From an uncultured Methanobrevibacter sp. (GTDB lineage Archaea > Methanobacteriota > Methanobacteria > Methanobacteriales > Methanobacteriaceae): a DNA stretch of 8,170 nt. Position numbers and translations under genes: made by a program. The notes under the pieces are model-generated. The model searched no databases. It was not told the origin of the DNA and saw only the letters and a program-made list of their open reading frames with translations. Positions 1 to 5,357 of this stretch are shown here, piece after piece; position 1 is the stretch's first letter, and the number at the start of each line of letters is the position of its first letter. The stretch is taken from positions 1 through 8,170 of the forward strand of contig CAJOMK010000068.1 in the NCBI GenBank assembly GCA_905235495.1, in the 5' to 3' direction.

Positions 1-53
<53 letters not shown>

Positions 54-101
54 TCTGTTCCTTATTTTATTCAATACTGGATATCCTATTTCATTTTGAG
101 C

Positions 102-955
102 TTATTGGTTTGCCTGTTTGTATTTCTTTTTTGTGAATCCTGTGAGTTGTATTGCTTTTTGTATTCCTTTGGTTTTGGCTATTATTTGTGCTAGTTCTAA
201 TTTTCCTTCTAATTTTACTTCTATCCTTCCTTCTTCTCTTTGTTTTTCTATGTGGTCTTCATATTTTATTGTCATCCCGATTACCTTCTCTAATCTATTT
301 ATATCGTATATGGTTTCTGCGTATTTGTGTATAATGCATTGCATGCAAAATTTCATTCTCTCTTTAAAGTCTGGGTCTTCCACTTTCATTTTGGAAAATA
401 ATTCGCAGACTTCTTCCAATATTTCTTTATGGTTTTCCCTAAACATTTTTATTAAAAAAATTATTTCTATAGCTTCCTCTTCATTAAAAATTTCACCTTT
501 CTTTGTTCGTTTTTTGATGGTTTTTAATTTTTCAACACCTTCAAACTTTGGAAATGAAATTATGATTGGCTTTAGAATTTTTGTTTTATTGATATTCATT
601 TCTTTTAAGCACTTTTCCAATGGCTCTGTAGTAGTAATCACTGAAATCACTTGGTTCTTTTGCTGCATTCTATGTTTGTCGAATATTTGATGATTTTTAA
701 AAGTGTGTTTTTATTGACTCTGGAGCTTTCATCCTCAATGTTGATGTATTGGTATTCATTGTCTAGTTCAATGACATAACAGACATCCACTCTGGCATCC
801 CCCATATTGAAAGGGTATTCATTAGGACAAGTTCCCAAATATTTTCTAGGAAGATTAAGATATCCATGTAGCAATTTTCCAAACAATGTTGATGCTAGCT
901 TAATTAATACGTCCTCAGGATTATTCATTCGACCATCAATAATTTCTGCAATCAT
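102..955 (-). pseudogene. Frameshifted PD-(D/E)XK (Rpn-like) nuclease/transposase-family gene
   Basis: Two minus-strand frames join into one protein of about 285 residues, the usual size for Rpn/PDDEXK-type putative transposases. The N-terminal part (955-647, 102 codons) starts at ATG 955-953 after a GGAG at 965-962. It carries a nuclease-like core: D57 in an R-V-D-V strand, then E74-D-E76 in I-N-I-E-D-E-S. The C-terminal part (open to the stop at 102-104; first Met at 668) continues with V-I-S-V-I-T-T-T, an acidic helical region, and a charged E-G-R/E-G-K tail ending in L-T-G-F-T-K, much like the E-G-x-x-E-G...T-G-L-S tails of this family. Adding one base in the run at 682-683 gives K-Y-F-D-K-H-R across the join, so a one-base loss is the simplest explanation. 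The gene could be a real pseudogene or carry a sequencing error. The usual ExK/ExQ triad is E-D-E here, so activity is uncertain. The family call is by pattern only. Confidence 0.6.
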
Positions 956-1015
956 ATAAAACTCCAAAATATTAAATTATAATGTTTTTCAGGTGTTTAT
1001 ATATTTTTTAGAAGT

Positions 1016-1026
1016 CTTATATAAAG
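1016..1026 (-). promoter_or_regulatory. TATA-box promoter candidate for the minus-strand nuclease-like gene
   Basis: On the minus strand this reads CTTTATATAAG, close to the archaeal TATA consensus. Transcription would be expected about 25 bases downstream, near 993, leaving a leader of roughly 38 bases that contains the GGAG at 965-962. A second, slightly closer TATA-like stretch is at 996-1004 (ATATATAAA on the minus strand), but it would start transcription close to the ribosome site. Confidence 0.5.
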
Positions 1027-1402
1027 TTATTTGTAATTTAGATAGCAATTTATACTTTAAAATTAATTTAACAACTTAATCATGATTTTTTATTTATTTG
1101 CTAATTTTTTAATCCTTTTGATAATGATTTTGTCATGTCAAAAATCTATTGCCTAATTTTACTTTATATCCTCTATTATATATTTTATTTGCTTTATTTT
1201 TCAAATAGGTTTACTATATATAACCATATATAATTTTAACAAATATTGGATTAAAATCTATTATTGTGGCTTAAATCCATTATTAAAATGGTGAATATTG
1301 GGCTTTTTTCATTCATTAAAACATTCTTTTTTAACAAAGTTTAAGTTATATAAGAATAATAAATAGTAACATATAAATCTATGAATCATTTTCAAGGATT
1401 CT
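1027..1402. other. AT-rich divergent intergenic region with short repeats
   Basis: I see no gene here. The stretch separates the minus-strand nuclease-like gene from the plus-strand Mur ligase. It holds a doubled TATA-like motif (ATATATAA at 1216-1223 and 1227-1234), a direct repeat of AATATTGG (1242-1249 and 1294-1301), two similar 12-mers AAATCTATTATT / AAATCCATTATT (near 1254 and 1273), a small CCATT...AATGG inverted repeat (1277-1291), and further TATA-like strings at 1346-1354 and 1371-1377. Such strings are common in sequence this AT-rich, so I assign no function. Confidence 0.45.
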
Positions 1403-1403
1403 A

Positions 1404-1413
1404 ATATAAAAAG
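1404..1413 (+). promoter_or_regulatory. Possible TATA box for the first Mur ligase gene
   Basis: ATATAAAAAG lies about 50 bases before the ATG at 1463. A start about 25 bases downstream would give a short leader containing the GGAGG. A closer box at 1434-1442 (ATTATATAA) would place the transcript start at about the ATG itself and exclude the ribosome site, so it is less likely. Upstream alternatives at 1346-1354 and 1371-1377 cannot be excluded. Confidence 0.3.
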
Positions 1414-1449
1414 TTCAAATAAATACTAATGCGATTATATAACCTTTTT

Positions 1450-1454
1450 GGAGG
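1450..1454 (+). promoter_or_regulatory. Ribosome binding site fixing the Mur ligase start at 1463
   Basis: GGAGG ends 8 bases before ATG 1463. An in-frame TTG at 1448 overlaps this site and so is not the start. The resulting N-terminus, M-N-V-I-V-V-G-A-G-N-A-G, begins directly with the Rossmann strand expected for MurC/MurD-type ligases. Confidence 0.85.
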
Positions 1455-1462
1455 CTCAATTA

Positions 1463-2959
1463 ATGAATGTTATTGTTGTAGGAGCAGGAAATGCAGGTCG
1501 TCCTGTTGCAAGATTATTAAACTATGCTGGGCACACGGTAAAGATAACCGATCCAAAGAAGATAGAAGACTTCCATATGGATGTTCAAAAGACTCTAAAA
1601 CTTATGGAAAAAGAAGGAGTGGAACTAGATTTAGGCGTATTTGAACCTAGTCTTGATGGAATAGATACAGTTTACTTATCTCCAACTGTACCTGAAAATG
1701 CTCCAGCTTACAAAATCATAAAAGAAGCTAATTTGGATGTTTTCACAAATGAGGACTTCGGTAGATTAGCTGACAGTTTCATTGACATCGACATCATCGG
1801 TATCACAGGAAGTGTAGGTAAGACCAGTACTACTCATATGGTAACCGAAATCTTCAGAATTGCAGGACATCAGGTTTGGATCTGTTCATCCATGACCCAA
1901 AACCTTGTAAGTGAAGTAATTGTAGATGGAATCATCAAAGGAATTCCAGGAAAATCCACCATTGCTGTATTGGAACTTCCTCACGGTACTGCAGGTTTGA
2001 TGGGTGAACTCAAGCTTAAGGTTGGTGCACTCTTAAACATCTATGAAGAGCACTTGTCTGAGTTTGGCGGTTCAATGGAAAGATACACCCAAAGAAAAAT
2101 GTTCATTGCTAAAAACAGCGAAAACTTCATTACAAGCATTCACTGTAAGGACACTGTAAAAGAGGCAAGACCTGATGCAATCTTTTACGCTATGGTTAAG
2201 GATTTACTGGGATATGATTCATCCAAAAAATCCGAATACTTCGATAAGGTGGCAAACTTTGAAGAAATTGCTATAGGTGAAAGTCAAGTATGTAATTTCA
2301 TTGGTGACAGTGCTAAAGGCGCTATTGACATTGCCTATAAATTCAGAAACAAATCAAATGAGCTTAAAAAAGGCAGTTTCCAATCTGAGTTCCATATGAT
2401 GAGCTACTACTATGAAAATGCAGTTGCTGCAACAGCTATTGCAATGGCATATGGATTGCCTGTAGAAATCATCAAACAAGGGCTCGCTAACTTTAAGGGA
2501 CTTTCCGTACACATGGAATACATTGGAGATTACAATGGAAGGGAAGTCTACATTGATGCTTCATACCTTATAGAAGGTATTACCGCTGCACTTGACTTCT
2601 TAGGAGATAGAAGTTTGGTTCTATTGTTGGATAACTTCGACACTTCCACATACAGAGACAAGAAGGAAACCGGTAAGCTTATGGGTAAGTATGCCGATGT
2701 AATGGTGGCTACCGGATTCAATGAGGTTTATCAAAGGGTGGATCTTGAGCCTGCTCAGGAATTGCTTGATGCTGCAGTTGATTCAAAGGCAGTAAAGGTA
2801 ATTGCAGAAACTATGGAAGAAGGTGCAGAACTTGCAATCAAATATTCCAAACCTGGAGACATAATCCTTCACTTAGGACCTCAATTAATGCAGGACCCTG
2901 AAGGAATTATGGAAAAAATAGTAAACGGTTTGGAAGAAGGCTGCAAGAAGTATGACTAA
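1463..2959 (+). CDS. Mur ligase family protein with divergent C-terminal domain (probable pseudomurein-related)
   Basis: A 498-residue cytoplasmic protein with the three-domain plan of MurC/MurD-type amide ligases, which join an amino acid or peptide to a UDP-linked or other carboxyl using ATP. Residues 1-100 form a Rossmann-like N-domain (G7-A-G-N-A-G12) with the S-P-T-V-P-E-N segment at 73-79, as in MurC/MurD. The ATP site G-I-T-G-S-V-G-K-T is at 113-121 (K120, T121). E171 in L-E-L-P and H197 in E-E-H-L fit the metal-binding positions, and K212 fits the carbamylated lysine. The later signatures are altered: the usual H-N-x-x-N helix reads Y315-Y-Y-E-N319, G-R-x-E reads V-H350-M-E, and the D-Y-A-H-N-P motif reads D-A-S-Y-L-I. 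Methanogens of this order are known to use Mur-ligase homologues for pseudomurein peptides. I infer such a role, but the substrate is unknown and a regulatory or partly active ligase is possible. The reading frame is intact. It is separated from the next gene by 121 bases. Confidence 0.85.
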   Translation: MNVIVVGAGNAGRPVARLLNYAGHTVKITDPKKIEDFHMDVQKTLKLMEKEGVELDLGVFEPSLDGIDTVYLSPTVPENAPAYKIIKEANLDVFTNEDFGRLADSFIDIDIIGITGSVGKTSTTHMVTEIFRIAGHQVWICSSMTQNLVSEVIVDGIIKGIPGKSTIAVLELPHGTAGLMGELKLKVGALLNIYEEHLSEFGGSMERYTQRKMFIAKNSENFITSIHCKDTVKEARPDAIFYAMVKDLLGYDSSKKSEYFDKVANFEEIAIGESQVCNFIGDSAKGAIDIAYKFRNKSNELKKGSFQSEFHMMSYYYENAVAATAIAMAYGLPVEIIKQGLANFKGLSVHMEYIGDYNGREVYIDASYLIEGITAALDFLGDRSLVLLLDNFDTSTYRDKKETGKLMGKYADVMVATGFNEVYQRVDLEPAQELLDAAVDSKAVKVIAETMEEGAELAIKYSKPGDIILHLGPQLMQDPEGIMEKIVNGLEEGCKKYD

Positions 2960-2970
2960 GCTTAATTAAT

Positions 2971-3049
2971 AGAATGATTTATTTAAAAAATCATTTCTAA
3001 TTTAATTTTCACTATTATTAAATTATCACATTTTATTTTTCTTTTTTTA
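2971..3049 (+). terminator. Hairpin plus T-rich tract after the first Mur ligase
   Basis: AATGATTT (2973-2980) and AAATCATT (2988-2995) form an 8-bp stem with a 7-base loop, 13 bases after the stop codon. A T-rich tract follows at 3031-3049, with a run of seven T at its end. Archaeal RNA polymerase stops at U-tracts, so termination at least in part is likely. I see no strong TATA box between here and the next start, so some read-through into the second Mur ligase is plausible. Confidence 0.5.
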
Positions 3050-3070
3050 TTAATTCTTATATTATCATGA

Positions 3071-3075
3071 AGGTG
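3071..3075 (+). promoter_or_regulatory. Ribosome binding site supporting the TTG start at 3081
   Basis: AGGTG matches the anti-SD-complementary GGAGGTGAT and ends 5 bases before TTG 3081. No ATG is placed as well, so the gene very probably begins with TTG. Confidence 0.7.
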
Positions 3076-3080
3076 TTAAA

Positions 3081-4730
3081 TTGAATAGTTTAGAGCTCTC
3101 TTCTATGTCTGATGAAGAATTGGATTCATTAGACTTGGAAAATAAAACCTTTGGAGTTATTGGTGTCTGTGGGGTTGTTGGAAACTTGGTTGCAAGAATC
3201 CTTATGGACAGAGGTTATGCAGTTGTAGGAACAGATATCTCATCAAAAGAAGACTGCAGATTTTACTCCTCATTTGAAGGATATGACATTGAAATATTCT
3301 TTGGCGGACATCCTGAAGAATTCTTTGAAAAGATAGAGTTCATAGTTCCTCCTCCAAGTATGCCTAAAACCGCTAAGGTTTTGGAATTAGCTAGCCAAAG
3401 AAACATTAAGCTCATTGAACTTGGAGATATTTTTAAGCTATTCAGTCCAGACAAAAACGTCATGTGCATTGGTGGAACCAATGGAAAAACCACAACCACC
3501 ACTCTTTTAAAGCATATCGCTTATTCTGCTGGAATAAAGCCATGTGAACATAACTTGAAAGGCATGCAGGGTAACAATGAATTCATCCCCTCACTTCAAA
3601 CAAGATTGAATGGAGACTTAGCTATTTTGGAAACAGGTACTGACGGCACTCCCGGTGGATTGAAGTCCATCATTGACTTGACCCATGCCAATTTTGGAAT
3701 ATTGACAAACATCACTGTTGACCATCTTCAGGATCCTCATGAAAATGATGAGACAGACTTCATCACAAGAAGCTTTTTGGAATATGCTAAGGTTAAGGGA
3801 GAGCTTGTAAAAGGAATAGAAGAGAATAATGGTACCCTAATCTACAATAGTAATGACCCAACAGTTGTAGGTCTTTTCAAGGAAATAGACTTCAAAGGTG
3901 ATGCAATCAGCTTTGGAATTGAAGATGAGTCATGCAGAGTAGGCACTAAGCCATGTTGGTGTGGCAGAGAGATTGAAATAAATGAGTTCATTTCAGGTTG
4001 CGGAACCTTTGAATGTGAATGTGGAATCAAGTATGAAAAGCCAATGTATCTGGCTAAAAACATCTTACTTAAGGATAGGACATTCACTTTGGAATCTCCA
4101 GAAGGAGAAACAGATTTCACAATCACTCTTGACGGTTTGCATAATGTCTACAATGCAGTTGGAACAATTATTGCTGCTCGAAGATTCCTAAATCTCAGTG
4201 ATGAAGAGATACAAAATGGACTTTCAACCTTTGAAGGAACTGCTGGAAGAATGGACATCGTTGCTGAAGTGGATGGAAAAACAATTATGGTGGATTATGC
4301 CCATAATCCTGCTGGTGTAGAGACCATTCTGAAGGAAGTCACAAAAATCTATGGAGACACCACAGTTGTAATCACAATCACTTCTGAATCCGGTCATGAT
4401 GGAGACATTGAAATCTTGGAAAAGGCATTGGATAATGTGAAATATATTGTTCCAGCTTCTCACGATTCCAGACTTATTGTAGATGAGCTATTGGCATCTG
4501 CTAAGGAAGGAAAAGCTGATTTCGACTATGAAGCATTGGAAAATGCATTTGTATTCACTGAAGTAGATCCTGAACAGGCGTCCAAGTTCACTTTAGGTGC
4601 AAGTGCAAATCAAGTGGTTGAAGGTGTAAAGGCTGCCTTGAAAACAGATTCAAAGATTATCATAGTCCTTGGTGAAGCAGGATTCAAGTTTGAATCGACC
4701 ATTTCTGATTATTGTGATGGTTTAAACTAA
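3081..4730 (+). CDS. Mur ligase with MurT-like four-cysteine ribbon (probable pseudomurein peptide ligase)
   Basis: A 549-residue cytoplasmic ATP-dependent amide ligase of the MurC-F superfamily, starting at TTG. A Rossmann-like N-domain (G-V-I-G-V-C-G-V-V-G, 25-34) is followed by an intact P-loop G-G-T-N-G-K-T (131-137). E184 in L-E-T-G and D214-H-L216 fit the metal and ATP site, and K239 fits the carbamylated lysine. L-H-N-V-Y-N is at 353-358, G-R at 389-390, and D-Y-A-H-N-P at 405-410. All catalytic signatures are therefore present. Inserted in the central domain is C292-x-C294 ... C312-x-C314, with further cysteines at 285 and 307. This resembles the zinc ribbon of bacterial MurT, although the spacing is C-x-C rather than C-x-x-C. 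No GatD-like partner is visible here. Its length, context and organism suggest addition of an amino acid during pseudomurein peptide synthesis, but which one cannot be told. The first 18 residues form an acidic extension before the Rossmann strand. The gene ends in a strong T-tract. Confidence 0.9.
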   Translation: MNSLELSSMSDEELDSLDLENKTFGVIGVCGVVGNLVARILMDRGYAVVGTDISSKEDCRFYSSFEGYDIEIFFGGHPEEFFEKIEFIVPPPSMPKTAKVLELASQRNIKLIELGDIFKLFSPDKNVMCIGGTNGKTTTTTLLKHIAYSAGIKPCEHNLKGMQGNNEFIPSLQTRLNGDLAILETGTDGTPGGLKSIIDLTHANFGILTNITVDHLQDPHENDETDFITRSFLEYAKVKGELVKGIEENNGTLIYNSNDPTVVGLFKEIDFKGDAISFGIEDESCRVGTKPCWCGREIEINEFISGCGTFECECGIKYEKPMYLAKNILLKDRTFTLESPEGETDFTITLDGLHNVYNAVGTIIAARRFLNLSDEEIQNGLSTFEGTAGRMDIVAEVDGKTIMVDYAHNPAGVETILKEVTKIYGDTTVVITITSESGHDGDIEILEKALDNVKYIVPASHDSRLIVDELLASAKEGKADFDYEALENAFVFTEVDPEQASKFTLGASANQVVEGVKAALKTDSKIIIVLGEAGFKFESTISDYCDGLN

Positions 4731-4750
4731 TTTAATAAAATAACTTATTA

Positions 4751-4804
4751 TTTTTCTTTTTTTATTCTTTATTTTATTTATTTTCTCCTTTTTCTTCTTT
4801 TTTT
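4751..4804 (+). terminator. Long T-rich terminator after the second Mur ligase
   Basis: Starting 20 bases after the stop codon, the plus strand is almost all T with a few A and C for more than 50 bases, including several runs of four to seven T. A weak TAATAA...TTATTA stem (4733-4750) precedes it. This is the expected form of an archaeal U-tract terminator and separates the Mur ligases from the adhesin. Confidence 0.65.
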
Positions 4805-5058
4805 AAGCATGTGTCCTTTATTTCCCTGATTTTGCAAGTATTTTTTAACTTTGTCTAAATATTTTCAAATAGTCTTAACAATTTTCAGTATCTTTTATTA
4901 AATGTAAGCAAGTACATGCTTAAATTGATATAATTGTGTAAACTGTTCAATTTTATTATGATAAATGTTCACTTTCGATGTTATTTTATTAAAATCAATC
5001 GACAGTTTGATACATAGTTGATGTTTTTTATGAATATTTAAAGAAAAAATTAATAAAC
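4802..5058. other. Non-coding stretch with inverted repeats upstream of the adhesin promoter
   Basis: No gene is seen. Three inverted structures stand out. TTTAAGCATGT (4802-4812) is repeated in inverse as ACATGCTTAAA (4914-4924). TAAGCA-A-GTAC-A-TGCTTA (4905-4922) is an 18-bp near-palindrome sharing the second arm. An imperfect 28-bp palindrome lies at 4975-5002, with outer arms TCGAT/ATCGA and inner arms ATTTTA/TAAAAT. They could be operators for the adhesin gene or relics of a small mobile element. Nothing identifies the binding protein. Confidence 0.4.
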
Positions 5059-5108
5059 TTTATATATGAGTATTAATATAAGTTTTCTTATCTATATTTT
5101 ATATAAAG
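5059..5108 (+). promoter_or_regulatory. Two TATA-box candidates for the adhesin gene
   Basis: TTTATATAT at 5059-5067 and TTTTATATAAAG at 5097-5108 both match the archaeal TATA consensus well. They predict transcript starts near 5085 and 5130, hence leaders of about 230-270 bases before the TTG at 5358. A third box, TTTATAAATA at 5261-5270, lies inside a hairpin and would give a leader of about 65 bases. Confidence 0.45.
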
Positions 5109-5135
5109 TGTATTAGAATATTTAACAAGCTAATA

Positions 5136-5230
5136 TAGATGGGGTGTACTTTAATCGTATGATTTTTTAGATAGGGTGGACTATTTAAGTTATGGGATTA
5201 AATAATAGGGGTTTCATAAGTTATGAAATC
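5136..5230 (+). repeat. Imperfect tandem repeat with G-runs in the adhesin leader
   Basis: TAGATGGGGTGTACT (5136-5150) recurs as TAGATAGGGTGGACT (5168-5182), 13 of 15 bases alike and 32 bases apart. A weaker third copy, ATAGGGG, is at 5205-5211. TAAGTTATG occurs at 5186-5194 and again at 5217-5225, 31 bases apart. The second copy forms part of a TTTCATAA-G-TTATGAAA palindrome (5212-5228). The result is about three units of 31-34 bases whose G-runs contrast with the AT-rich, C-poor surroundings. Confidence 0.55.
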
Positions 5231-5290
5231 TTGATTGTTAACCATATCAAGTATTTATATTTTATAAATACTTTTTATTTTCTTTTTTAA
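5192..5290 (+). other. Possible 32-residue leader ORF before the adhesin
   Basis: An ATG at 5192 opens 32 codons ending at TAA 5288-5290. The frame covers the hairpin and its T-tract, and stops just at the end of the T-tract. The C-terminal half is rich in Y, F, I and L. AGGGTGG (5173-5179) lies 12 bases upstream but is a weak ribosome site. It may well be chance reading of AT-rich leader sequence. Confidence 0.15.
5249..5288 (+). terminator. Hairpin plus T-tract in the adhesin leader (possible attenuator)
   Basis: AAGTATTTATA (5249-5259) and TATAAATACTT (5263-5273) form a perfect 11-bp stem with a three-base loop, running straight into a T-rich tract that ends in TTTTTT (5283-5288). It resembles a terminator, but lies about 70 bases before the adhesin start and so may attenuate transcription. 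Equally, TTTATAAATA within it could be a TATA box. Because nearly all pairs are A-T, the stem is weak and chance is possible. Confidence 0.4.
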
Positions 5291-5345
5291 CTTAAATACT
5301 CCATTTTATCTTTAAAAATCATATTGATATGAAGTATACTATTGT

Positions 5346-5350
5346 GGAGG
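5346..5350 (+). promoter_or_regulatory. Ribosome binding site supporting the TTG start of the adhesin
   Basis: GGAGG ends 7 bases before TTG 5358. The frame that follows begins with a lysine-rich, hydrophobic signal peptide, so the TTG start is well supported. A TCATAT-TG-ATATGA palindrome (5319-5332) sits just upstream. Confidence 0.8.
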
Positions 5351-5357
5351 AATACTT

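Noticed and set aside
118..690. Plus-strand open frame of 190 codons opposite the nuclease-like gene
   Set aside because: It is the reverse shadow of a recognisable protein, with no ribosome site and a composition dominated by F, S, I and C, as expected from antisense of lysine- and glutamate-rich coding.
956..967. TTG 967 as start of the nuclease-like gene
   Set aside because: It overlaps its own GGAG (965-962). ATG at 955-953 lies 6 bases after that site.
1448..1462. TTG 1448 as an upstream start for the first Mur ligase
   Set aside because: It overlaps the GGAGG ribosome site at 1450-1454. ATG 1463 has correct spacing and begins with the expected Rossmann strand.
3263..4463. Several open frames antisense to, or out of frame with, the second Mur ligase
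   Set aside because: They lie within a gene with all catalytic motifs intact and have no start signals of their own.
5136..5211. G-quadruplex from the four G-runs in the adhesin leader
   Set aside because: The loops would be about 29, 17 and 11 bases, longer than in canonical quadruplexes. Kept only as repeats.
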